Shown: piece after piece, positions 1 to 8,176 of the stretch | Numbering within the stretch: the stretch's first letter is position 1 | How the letters are laid out: every line of letters starts with the position of its first letter | NCBI GenBank assembly: GCA_051872335.1 | Contig: JBJEDT010000037.1 | Coordinates: forward strand, 1-64,000 | Length of the DNA: 64,000 nt | From: SUG2458 sp051872335 | GTDB taxonomy: Bacteria; Bacillota_I; Bacilli_A; RFN20; CAG-826 | Direction of reading: 5' to 3' | Translations under genes and position numbers: made by a program | The notes under the pieces: generated by a model | What the model saw: the letters and a program-made list of their open reading frames with translations, nothing else | Databases searched by the model: none | What the model was told of the DNA's origin: nothing

Positions 1-376
1 TATTACTTTTTAGAAATTTCTTAAATTTCCTATTGTTTTTTAATAGTTAGTCTCCAACACATAATTTATTTCTTTTATAATACCATATAATTCATATTTT
101 TTAGTACTTACAATTAATTTTACTATTTTTTTACATGAAATTTATATTTAAAAATATAAAAAAATTATTGTATAAAATTAATTGAACTATTAAAAATTTT
201 GTCATTATTACAATTTTGTATCAAAAAATTTAAATAATTTTATATATAAAAAATGCTAAAATAATTATGTTATAAATTTTTAAAAAAAACATGAACTTCT
301 ACTAACAACTTATTTAAAATAAAGATAAATTACAGAACTTTATTTGGTTCTATGCATTGCATAAGGAGGTGTATCT
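1..376. other. AT-rich intergenic region, no gene seen
   Basis: This leading stretch is extremely AT-rich and has frequent stops in all frames. I see no RNA gene, convincing hairpin terminator or consensus promoter. It ends with the ribosome binding site AAGGAGGTG just before the cardiolipin synthase gene. It probably holds that gene's promoter, but I cannot place it. Confidence 0.5.
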
Positions 377-1945
377 ATGAAAAAAAGAATAAAAATTTAT
401 TACGGTTATAAAAAAGTAAAAGAAAAAACTTTTAATTATATACCAGTAAGATTTATTATTGCTACACTTATAACAATATTAGAGGTTCTCGCTATAATTG
501 CAATTGTTATAGCTTTATGCATATATATACCATATTTTTCATGGGCAGTTGTAGTTTCTGTTTTAGTAACTGAGATTAAAATTATTGCATCTGATGATAA
601 TCCTGACTATAAAATTCCTTGGATGTTTTTCGTATTAACTTTACCTGTTATAGGTTTAATGCTTTATTTTATTTTTGCTTCGCGTAAACTAAAACCAAAA
701 TTTGTAAGAAAACTATCTACTGTAAAAGAAAAAACATATATTAGCAATAATAAAGAAGTTCTTGAAGATATCGAAAAGAAAGATCCATATGCATCCAATC
801 AAGCACGTAATATATGTAATATAGCTGAAACCAATGTGTTTAAAAATACAAAATTAAAATACTTTTCTAGTGGTGAAGATTACTTTTTAAATATAGTAGA
901 AGATCTTAAAAATGCATCAAAATTTATTTATTTAGAATATTTCATTATTGAAGAGGGAAGATTTTGGAATACAATCTTAGATGTATTAGTAACAAAAGTA
1001 AAAGAAGGAGTAGATGTTAAAGTAATTTTTGATGATATAGGATGTATGCAAACTCTTCCTGGAAACTATGCTAAAAAATTACGCAAATTAGGCATTGAAG
1101 CTACTACTTTTTCAAGATTAAAAGGACAAGCAGACAGTGAATTTAATAATAGAAATCATAGAAAAATGACAATAATTGATGGATACATAGGTTATACAGG
1201 TGGAATTAATCTAGCAGATGAATATATTAATGAATATCAAAAGTTCGGTCATTGGAAAGATACTGGTATTCGTTTTGAAGGAGAAGCAGTATGGGAATAT
1301 ACAAGACTATTTTTAATAGACTTCGTTTTAAATGTTAAAAAAATTACAGATATTACGTACGACATCTATCCCCATGTTAATAATATAAAAGAAAAGGGCT
1401 TTGTTGTACCATTTGGAGACGGTCCTAAGCCACTTTATGACCACCAAATAGGAAAAATAGTAATTCAAAATATGTTATCTTCAGCTACCAAATATGTATA
1501 TATGACATCTCCATATTTAATAATTGATAATGATCTTTGTTTAAGTATAGAAAATGCTGCACTTCGAGGTGTCGATGTCAAAATTATAGTTCCAGGAATA
1601 CCGGATAAAAAAATAGTGAATGATATGACTAAAAGTTATTACAAACGATTAATGAATGCAGGAGTTAAAATTTATGAATATAAGCCTGGTTTTATCCATG
1701 CAAAAACTTATATTGTCGATGATAAATATGCAATGGTAGGTACAATAAATTTAGATTATAGAAGTTTAGTTCATCATTTTGAAAATGCAATTTGGATGTA
1801 TGATTGTGAATGTATTAAAGATATAAAAAAAGATGTTGATGAAACACTTGAAAAATCAGTAGAGGTACTACCTTCAATGCTTAAAACAAAATTAATTAAT
1901 AGAATTTTTAGAGCACTAGTACGTGTTTTTGCTCCATTATTATAA
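377..1945 (+). CDS. cls: Cardiolipin synthase (PLD family)
   Basis: Membrane enzyme that condenses phosphatidylglycerol molecules to cardiolipin and glycerol. The 522-residue length is usual for bacterial Cls. The N-terminal ~100 residues hold hydrophobic membrane segments (about 26-68 and 78-101), as in the PLDc_N region. Two phospholipase D HKD motifs follow: H261-x-K263-x4-D268 in NHRKMTIIDG and H441-x-K443-x4-D448 in HAKTYIVDD, both complete, so the enzyme should be active. The start has a strong ribosome binding site (AAGGAGGTG) about six bases upstream. The gene stands alone, ahead of the thrS leader. A PLD-family phosphatidyltransferase of slightly different specificity cannot be excluded. 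Confidence 0.93.
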   Translation: MKKRIKIYYGYKKVKEKTFNYIPVRFIIATLITILEVLAIIAIVIALCIYIPYFSWAVVVSVLVTEIKIIASDDNPDYKIPWMFFVLTLPVIGLMLYFIFASRKLKPKFVRKLSTVKEKTYISNNKEVLEDIEKKDPYASNQARNICNIAETNVFKNTKLKYFSSGEDYFLNIVEDLKNASKFIYLEYFIIEEGRFWNTILDVLVTKVKEGVDVKVIFDDIGCMQTLPGNYAKKLRKLGIEATTFSRLKGQADSEFNNRNHRKMTIIDGYIGYTGGINLADEYINEYQKFGHWKDTGIRFEGEAVWEYTRLFLIDFVLNVKKITDITYDIYPHVNNIKEKGFVVPFGDGPKPLYDHQIGKIVIQNMLSSATKYVYMTSPYLIIDNDLCLSIENAALRGVDVKIIVPGIPDKKIVNDMTKSYYKRLMNAGVKIYEYKPGFIHAKTYIVDDKYAMVGTINLDYRSLVHHFENAIWMYDCECIKDIKKDVDETLEKSVEVLPSMLKTKLINRIFRALVRVFAPLL

Positions 1946-2015
1946 AATTTTAAGTTGACTATTTAAAAACTATAAAATTATTTCACAGTATTTAGTAGTT
2001 AAATTGATTTATATA

Positions 2016-2044
2016 TTGACTTAACTTACTTTAAGTTCTAAAAT
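2016..2044 (+). promoter_or_regulatory. Sigma-A-type promoter of the thrS T-box transcript
   Basis: TTGACT at 2016-2021 and TAAAAT at 2039-2044 are separated by exactly 17 bases. Transcription would begin near 2051, just before the T-box leader. Confidence 0.75.
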
Positions 2045-2049
2045 AAATT

Positions 2050-2276
2050 TGCGTTGAAAAAGACATGCTATTAAATCACTATCTTTTAGAGAATTGATCC
2101 TAGTGCTGAAAGATCATAAGATATATTTATTAGAACTACTTTGGAGCATTCTATGAAAATAGACGTCACTCGCGTTAAGAGACAAATTAAGTGCATATTA
2201 TTCAATAATTATAATATGAATTAAGGTGGTACCACGTTTATTCTAGCGTCCTTATAATGAGGATGCTTTTTATTTT
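2050..2276 (+). promoter_or_regulatory. T-box leader of thrS (Thr specifier ACT)
   Basis: tRNA-sensing riboswitch that prevents termination when uncharged tRNA-Thr binds. The T-box sequence AAGGTGGTACCACG is at 2223-2236, followed by a terminator hairpin (AGC-TCC pairing with GGA-GCT, 2245-2266) and a T-run. The likely specifier is ACT at 2135-2137. Alignment with the other two leaders here supports this: thrS has ACT then ACTTTGGAGC, alaS has GCT then ACTTTGGAGAG, tyrS has TAC then GATTTAGGAGC. Confidence 0.93.
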
Positions 2277-2293
2277 ATAAGGAGGATACAAAC

Positions 2294-4207
2294 ATGAAAT
2301 TAGTTTTACCAGATGGAAAAGAATTGTTAGTTGAAGAAGGATTAAGTGGTAAAGAAGTTGCAAAACAAATTGCAATTAGTTTAGAAAAAAAAGCTTTAGC
2401 ATATAGTTTAGATGGTAAATTATATGATATTAATTCAAAAATTGAGCATGATGGAAGGTTTGCAATTATTACTGAAAAATCAGTTGAAGCTATTGACCTA
2501 TTAAATCACTCAACTTCACATTTACTAGCTCAAGCACTAAAAAACTTATATCCTGAAGTTAAATTTGGATTTGGCCCTGCAATTGAAGAAGGTTTCTATT
2601 ATGATATTGATTTAGAAAAACCTCTAGTTGAAGCAGATTTAGTAAACATTGAAAAAGAAATGCATCGCCTTGCTAAAGAAAACTATCCAATTATAAGAAG
2701 AGACGTCACAAAAGAAGAAGCTCTTGAAATATTTAAAGATAATGAATATAAAGTTGAATTGATTCAAGGAATAGAAGATCAAATTTCAATTTATTCACAA
2801 GGAAGTTTTACAGATTTATGTTCAGGCCCTCATGTTCCTTCAACTGGTTATATTAATCACTTCAAATTATTAAGTTTAGCTGGTGCATATTGGAGAGGTG
2901 ACTCTAACAATAAAATGTTAATTAGAATTTATGGTACATCTTTCTTTACTGAACAAGATTTACAAAATCACTTACAAGATTTAGAAGAACGTAAAAAAAG
3001 AGACCATCGTAAATTAGGTAAAGAGTTAGGTTTATTCATGCTTTCTGATTTTGGACCTGGTTTACCATTCTTTTTACCAAATGGCTATACATTAAGAAGA
3101 ACATTAGAAGATTATTGGTTAAAGATTCATAAAGAACACGGATATGTTGTTATAGATACTCCTATTATGCTTTCTAAACAACTATGGGAAACAAGTGGAC
3201 ACTGGGATCATTATAAAGAAGATATGTTCATTACTAAAGTAGAAGAAGATAATGAATATGCTATTAAACCTATGAACTGTCCTGGTGCAATCTTAGTTTA
3301 TAAAAATGATTTGCACTCATATAAAGAATTACCTTTAAGATTTGCTGAACTTGGTCATGTCCATCGTAATGAAGCTACTGGCGCCTTAAATGGTTTATTT
3401 AGAGTTCGTTCATTTACTCAAGACGATGCACATATTCTATTAACTGAAGACCAAATAGCAGATGAAGTAAAAAATATATTAAAACTTTATGATGAAATAT
3501 ATTCTGTATTCGGTTTAAATTATCATATCGAATTATCAACTAGACCTGAAGATAACTTCATTGGAGATATAGAAGTTTGGAATAAAGCTGAAGCAGCTTT
3601 AGCAGAAGCATGTGCAAACTCAGGACATTCTTATAAAATAAATCCTGGAGATGGTGCTTTCTATGGACCAAAACTTGATTTTAAATTAAGAGATTCAATG
3701 AATAGAATTTGGCAATGTGGTACACTACAACTTGATATGCAACTACCTGGTAGATTTGATTGTTCATACATTGCAGAAGATGGAACTAAGAAATGTCCAG
3801 TTATGATTCATAGAGCATGTTTTGGATCAATTGAAAGATTTATTGGTATTATTACTGAAAACTTTGCAGGAGCCTTTCCAACTTGGTTAACACCTGTTCA
3901 AATTAATATTTTACCAGTTAAAAATTCAATTCATGAAGAACGTTGTAATGAATTAAGAAAACTATTTGAACAAAGTAATTTAAGAGTTCAAGTTGATAAT
4001 CGTGAAGAAAAACTTGGTTACCGTATGAGAGAATCTCAAATTAAAAAGATTCCATACACAATTGTTATCGGAGACAAAGAATTAGAATCAACACAAATTA
4101 CATATCGTAAATATGGTGTTGAAAATCCAGTCACAATTGAACTAAATGATTTTATTGAGATGATTAATAAAGAAATTGCTAATAAAGATTTATTAGTAAA
4201 AAAATAA
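2294..4207 (+). CDS. thrS: Threonine--tRNA ligase
   Basis: Charges tRNA-Thr with threonine in the cytoplasm. The 637-residue protein has the full class II ThrRS layout: an N-terminal TGS domain (about 1-60), an editing domain containing the HSTSHLLAQAL histidine motif (about 65-220), the catalytic core and a C-terminal anticodon-binding domain (about 530-637). The core contains MNCPGAI, whose Cys is a zinc ligand, and the motif 2 region RFAELGHVHRNE. The start has the ribosome binding site AAGGAGG and begins MKLVLPDGKE, typical for a TGS domain. Expression should be controlled by the T-box leader directly upstream. Confidence 0.97.
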   Translation: MKLVLPDGKELLVEEGLSGKEVAKQIAISLEKKALAYSLDGKLYDINSKIEHDGRFAIITEKSVEAIDLLNHSTSHLLAQALKNLYPEVKFGFGPAIEEGFYYDIDLEKPLVEADLVNIEKEMHRLAKENYPIIRRDVTKEEALEIFKDNEYKVELIQGIEDQISIYSQGSFTDLCSGPHVPSTGYINHFKLLSLAGAYWRGDSNNKMLIRIYGTSFFTEQDLQNHLQDLEERKKRDHRKLGKELGLFMLSDFGPGLPFFLPNGYTLRRTLEDYWLKIHKEHGYVVIDTPIMLSKQLWETSGHWDHYKEDMFITKVEEDNEYAIKPMNCPGAILVYKNDLHSYKELPLRFAELGHVHRNEATGALNGLFRVRSFTQDDAHILLTEDQIADEVKNILKLYDEIYSVFGLNYHIELSTRPEDNFIGDIEVWNKAEAALAEACANSGHSYKINPGDGAFYGPKLDFKLRDSMNRIWQCGTLQLDMQLPGRFDCSYIAEDGTKKCPVMIHRACFGSIERFIGIITENFAGAFPTWLTPVQINILPVKNSIHEERCNELRKLFEQSNLRVQVDNREEKLGYRMRESQIKKIPYTIVIGDKELESTQITYRKYGVENPVTIELNDFIEMINKEIANKDLLVKK

Positions 4208-4259
4208 AAGAATATATTATTAATTGATTTAATATATTGTAATAAAATGAAAATATTTC

Positions 4260-4288
4260 TTGACTTTAACTAGAGAAACTAGTAATAT
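4260..4288 (+). promoter_or_regulatory. Sigma-A-type promoter of the infC operon
   Basis: TTGACT at 4260-4265 and TAATAT at 4283-4288 are separated by 17 bases, upstream of the infC leader and downstream of the thrS stop. Confidence 0.75.
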
Positions 4289-4294
4289 TAAAGA

Positions 4295-4413
4295 GCAAAA
4301 GAAATACGTGGAAAGAAGAGGCGCTCACTTCTCACCTGATCTAGAATATGGATGGGTTAATGCTACAAACTATTTATTATGGTTTTAACGGGCGCATCTT
4401 GCATCCGTTTTTC
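4295..4413 (+). ncRNA. Probable L20-type autoregulatory leader of infC-rpmI-rplT
   Basis: The transcribed leader between promoter and infC contains a structured segment including CTCACTTCTCACCTGAT near 4323 and GGATGGGTTAATGCTACAAAC near 4350. These resemble, from memory, the Firmicutes L20 leader that mimics the ribosomal L20 binding site. It ends in a hairpin (ACGG...CCGT with an inner GCA/TGC pair, 4388-4408) followed by five T, which fits termination control by free L20. The identification is by pattern and position only. Confidence 0.65.
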
Positions 4414-4429
4414 ATTGTAAGAAGGGGGA

Positions 4430-5032
4430 ATGTTTATTAACAAGTATTATAAACCAGATTCATCAACTAACAACAATCAAAACCAACAAAATAAGTATGG
4501 ACCACAACGTCCTGAAAAAAATAATGGGGATTTAGTTAATGAAGCTATCCGTTTTCCGGAAGTTCTAGTTATTACACCTGAAGGTGAATCACTAGGCGTT
4601 ATGAAAAGATTTGCTGCTCTACAAGAAGCACAAAATCGTGATTTAGATCTTTTATGTGTTAATCCAAATGGTAAGCCACCAGTTTGTAAAATTATTAACT
4701 ATGGTAAATACCGTTTCGAAAAACAAAAGAAAGAACGTGAAGCTAAAAAGAACCAAACTATTGTTGTTGTTAAAGAAGTACAACTTTCACCAGTTATTGG
4801 CATGCATGATTTAGAAGTTCGTGTCAAAGCTGCTATTAGATTCTTTAATGATGGTAATAAAGTTAAAGTCGTTCTTAGATTTAAAGGACGTCAACTAAGC
4901 CATGTTGAAGTCGGTGAAAATATTATGAATAAGTTTATTGAACTTGTTGATGAATATGCCGTCATCGAGAAAAAACCGGTGCTAGATGGAAAATTATTAA
5001 CTGCCGTACTTGCATCAAAAGTAAAAAAATAG
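4430..5032 (+). CDS. infC: Translation initiation factor IF-3
   Basis: Binds the 30S subunit, prevents premature 50S joining and checks start-codon/initiator-tRNA pairing. The 200-residue protein has an Asn/Gln-rich N-terminal extension (about 1-33) ahead of the conserved DLVNEAIRFPEVLVI segment, then the linker and C-terminal domain (KVKVVLRFKGRQLSH). The extension makes it somewhat longer than many IF3 proteins. The ATG has a strong site (GAAGGGGGA), so no unusual start codon is needed here. It is first in the infC-rpmI-rplT operon, with rpmI 12 bases downstream. Confidence 0.97.
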   Translation: MFINKYYKPDSSTNNNQNQQNKYGPQRPEKNNGDLVNEAIRFPEVLVITPEGESLGVMKRFAALQEAQNRDLDLLCVNPNGKPPVCKIINYGKYRFEKQKKEREAKKNQTIVVVKEVQLSPVIGMHDLEVRVKAAIRFFNDGNKVKVVLRFKGRQLSHVEVGENIMNKFIELVDEYAVIEKKPVLDGKLLTAVLASKVKK

Positions 5033-5044
5033 GAGGAAATAAAT

Positions 5045-5239
5045 ATGCCAAAAATGAAAACAAAAAAAGCTTTAGCAAAAAGAGTTAAAGTTAATGGTAA
5101 AGGCGGATTAAAAAGATGGTCTGCTTACACATCACATTTATCACACAACAAGTCAACTAAACAAAAAAGACATTTAAGAAAAGCAAGTTATGTACATGCA
5201 TCAGATGCAAAGCGTGTAAAATACTGCATTAGTAAATAA
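5045..5239 (+). CDS. rpmI: 50S ribosomal protein L35
   Basis: Small basic 64-residue protein of the large ribosomal subunit. The start MPKMKTKKALAKRVKV and the Lys/Arg-rich body are typical of bL35. It lies 12 bases after infC and 13 bases before rplT, each with a clear AGGAGG-type site, so the three genes are co-transcribed. Confidence 0.97.
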   Translation: MPKMKTKKALAKRVKVNGKGGLKRWSAYTSHLSHNKSTKQKRHLRKASYVHASDAKRVKYCISK

Positions 5240-5252
5240 GGAGGTATAGAAC

Positions 5253-5609
5253 ATGAGAGTTAAAGGTGGAAGCGTCACAAGACAAAGACGTAATAAAATT
5301 TTAAAATTAGCTAAAGGTTACTTTGGTTCTAAACATCGCTTATTTAAAACAGCTAAAGAACAAGTAATGCATTCATTAGCATATGCTTATAGAGATCGTC
5401 GTAATATCAAACGTGATTTCCGTAAGTTATGGATTAAAAGAATTAACGCAGCTTGCAGAATGTGCGATATAAGCTATTCAGTATTTATGAATGGTTTAAA
5501 GAAAGCTAATGTTAACATCAATAGAAAAATGTTATCAGAATTAGCAATCAATGATTTCCCAGCTTTCGAAAGCTTAGTTAAAACAGCTAAAAAAGCATTA
5601 ACAAAGTAA
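5253..5609 (+). CDS. rplT: 50S ribosomal protein L20
   Basis: Primary 23S rRNA-binding protein needed for early 50S assembly, and the usual repressor of its own operon in Firmicutes. The 118 residues include the basic N-terminal arm (MRVKGGSVTRQRRNKILKLA) and the conserved helical body (RDRRNIKRDFRKLWIKRINA). Length and sequence match the bL20 family. It is last in the operon and is followed by a strong hairpin terminator seven bases after its stop. Confidence 0.97.
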   Translation: MRVKGGSVTRQRRNKILKLAKGYFGSKHRLFKTAKEQVMHSLAYAYRDRRNIKRDFRKLWIKRINAACRMCDISYSVFMNGLKKANVNINRKMLSELAINDFPAFESLVKTAKKALTK

Positions 5610-5615
5610 AAAATT

Positions 5616-5643
5616 AACGTCTCTTCAAGAGACGTTTTTTTAT
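5616..5643 (+). terminator. Intrinsic terminator of infC-rpmI-rplT
   Basis: Perfect stem AACGTCTC/GAGACGTT with a short loop at 5616-5636, followed by a run of T. Confidence 0.93.
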
Positions 5644-5646
5644 AAA

Positions 5647-5690
5647 AAAACTTCTTTGATGATTTAATCTCATCTAAAGAAGTTCTTTTT
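5647..5690 (-). terminator. Terminator of the tandem ABC transporter operon
   Basis: Inverted repeat AACTTCTTTGATGA/TCATCTAAAGAAGTT with one bulge. On the minus strand it starts right after the stop of the second ABC gene and is followed by a T-run. It may also act on plus-strand transcripts. Confidence 0.85.
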
Positions 5691-8174
5691 TTACATATCA
5701 TATTTAGCTGTTAATTTTGCTGGAGTCATATTTAATAATATAATCATTGGTATAATACCTATTAGAATATTAATTGCAAATAAAACAATTACTGTAATTA
5801 AGAAAGATAAAGGAGTAACACCAATTGAAATTCCTAGTAACGGAATATTACTTATAAAAGTTGTAACTAAATATGTTAATGTTGCTCCAACTAAAGTTGT
5901 TAAACATGAAATCAATAATAATTCAAATATAAATGCTATATAGATACTTGATTTAGAAATACCAATAGATCGGTAAACTCCAATATCATAAATTTTTCGT
6001 ATAGCATTAGCTTTCATTGTAAAATATAAAACAATTATTGTTACAAGGATTACGGCAGCACAAATAATACCAACCGATAATAATTTTTCTTGTTTTTGCG
6101 ATTCATAAGAAGCTAATTGATTTTTATATATATCGGTAACTTCAAATTTAACATCTGAATAATTACTTAACTTATTTAATTCCTTAATTTTATTTATAAC
6201 TTCATCTCTATTATTTTTATTCATATAAATATAACCACGAAGTAAATAACTACAATTTTCTAATGCGATTTTTTTAGCATCATTATCAGTAATAATATAT
6301 GGTGCTATGAAAGAAAAAGGAATTAATGTAGGTTTTTCATTTTTAATAAATAAATTATTTGCTACAACAAATGATAATCCGTTTTGAAGGGTAATTGTAT
6401 CATTAAACATTCCAAGTCTATTATATTTGTCTTCACGAACAAACATTTCTCCATCATTAAGTACAAGATCATCATACTTACCAGGATATAAAGATTTAAG
6501 TTCACTAAGTGTAGCGAATGTTTCAAAGAAGCCAAAACAAGATAAAGCTGTTGTTAATCTACCATAAGCAGTAACATCTTTTGTATCTGAAATTCCAACG
6601 ATTTTAAGTCTAACATTATCAAATTGATTTTTAAGAGTAGTATTTAAGAATCCATAACAATCTGAGAAAAATGATGATGCTACTGTATTATCATTAATAG
6701 CATTATTTAATACAGTTTTATCAACAACTATTTCATTACTATATTGAGGCATTCTTCCAGCTATCAAATCTTTTGAAGATATTTTATTGATATCACAAAT
6801 TGAGCCCATAGATAAATTCATATCTACTTCTTGTAACTGAATAAATTCATTTAATTCTACTGATAATTCTACGCCATATGAAGGCCAGTATTCTACGTCT
6901 AAATTAGGATCATTTTCTAAATAAGTTAATAATTCTTTCGTCTTTGTTCTTTTTTCACTTGAAGTTCCCATAAAAGATCCACTGTCAGTAGAAATCTTTA
7001 AAACATTTTTAGATATACTTGTTACACTTGTTTTATCATAATTAATAATTGATAAAACATCCGCAGTACAAAGCATAGAAATAATAGAAGTAGCAATTAG
7101 GGAAATATACATAAATATATTCTTCTTCTTTGATGCTTTAAAATTGTCGAAGCCTAATTTTAAGGTCTCTTTAAAAGTTAACTTTGGTTCTTTTTTAGTT
7201 TTAAGTCTATCAAGATTATAATCAAAATTATCAACATCTTCTTTAGTAATAACTGGTTTATGATCGTCAATTACTTTCTTTTCATCGGTACTTGAAAGAT
7301 ATTCAACTTTTAAATTCTTATCATTTGAAGATAAATAAACATGACCATGTCTAATAATAACTTTTAGATTAATATCTTTTTTATTTTCATCTTGGTATAA
7401 ATCTATATTTAATTTATCAGATTTAATTAATTTACTCTGATTTAAATCTTTTAAATAAATATTATTATCATCTTCAAAATGATAATCTCCATCAAAAGAT
7501 GATAATTCATCAAAAATAACTTTACCATCTTCAATTTTTATAATTCTATCAGCATAAAACTCTGCAATTCTTTTTTCATGAGTTACCAAAATCACAAGAC
7601 AATCTTTGGAAATTTTCTTAATAATATTCATAATTTGAATAGTATTTTTTTCATCAAGATTTCCCGTAGGTTCGTCAGCAAAAATAACACTTGGCGTTTT
7701 AGCTAAAGCCCTAGCAATAGCAATTCTTTGTTGTTGACCACCTGATAATTGAGAAACTTTTCTTTTACGATATTTTTCCATTCCGACAGCTTTTAAAACA
7801 TAGAGAATTCGTGCTTCTTTTTGTTCTGGACTAATATCATACATATTTAAAGCAAGCTCGATGTTATAATATACAGTTCTATCTTGTAGTAAATAATAAT
7901 TTTGAAAAATATAACCATATTTTTCATTTCTTACTTTATCAATCTTTCTTTGTGAATATTTTTTAATTTCATAATTATCTATAATTAATGTTCCTGAGTC
8001 AAAATCATCAAGTCCACCAATCGAATTCATTAATGTTGTTTTACCACTTCCAGATTCCCCTAAAATACAAACTAAGCCAGTATTAGGTAAATCTAAACTA
8101 GTATCATTAATAACATGAATTTCACTAGGAGAATGACGATTATAATATTTATTAAACTTTTTAATTTGTATCAT
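5691..8174 (-). CDS. ABC transporter, ATPase-FtsX permease fusion (second of pair)
   Basis: An 827-residue fusion of a MacB/LolD-type ATPase to an FtsX-like permease. Walker A is GESGSGKTT (39-47), the signature is LSGGQQQR, and Walker B is VIFADEPTG. A divergent hydrophilic linker follows, then one membrane segment near 355-375, a large extracytoplasmic region, and three C-terminal membrane segments. This is the MacB-type topology used for extruding peptides or lipid-linked molecules by mechanotransmission rather than classical transport. It starts three bases after the partner gene ends, with site AAGGAGG, so the two products probably form a heterodimer. No two-component system or outer partner lies next to it. 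Substrate is unknown; antimicrobial peptide efflux is one possibility. Confidence 0.85.
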   Translation of the reverse strand: MIQIKKFNKYYNRHSPSEIHVINDTSLDLPNTGLVCILGESGSGKTTLMNSIGGLDDFDSGTLIIDNYEIKKYSQRKIDKVRNEKYGYIFQNYYLLQDRTVYYNIELALNMYDISPEQKEARILYVLKAVGMEKYRKRKVSQLSGGQQQRIAIARALAKTPSVIFADEPTGNLDEKNTIQIMNIIKKISKDCLVILVTHEKRIAEFYADRIIKIEDGKVIFDELSSFDGDYHFEDDNNIYLKDLNQSKLIKSDKLNIDLYQDENKKDINLKVIIRHGHVYLSSNDKNLKVEYLSSTDEKKVIDDHKPVITKEDVDNFDYNLDRLKTKKEPKLTFKETLKLGFDNFKASKKKNIFMYISLIATSIISMLCTADVLSIINYDKTSVTSISKNVLKISTDSGSFMGTSSEKRTKTKELLTYLENDPNLDVEYWPSYGVELSVELNEFIQLQEVDMNLSMGSICDINKISSKDLIAGRMPQYSNEIVVDKTVLNNAINDNTVASSFFSDCYGFLNTTLKNQFDNVRLKIVGISDTKDVTAYGRLTTALSCFGFFETFATLSELKSLYPGKYDDLVLNDGEMFVREDKYNRLGMFNDTITLQNGLSFVVANNLFIKNEKPTLIPFSFIAPYIITDNDAKKIALENCSYLLRGYIYMNKNNRDEVINKIKELNKLSNYSDVKFEVTDIYKNQLASYESQKQEKLLSVGIICAAVILVTIIVLYFTMKANAIRKIYDIGVYRSIGISKSSIYIAFIFELLLISCLTTLVGATLTYLVTTFISNIPLLGISIGVTPLSFLITVIVLFAINILIGIIPMIILLNMTPAKLTAKYDM

Positions 8175-8176
8175 AA

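Noticed and set aside
5474..5701. Minus-strand frame overlapping rplT
   Set aside because: It runs opposite the conserved L20 gene and through two terminators; no ribosome site or family similarity.
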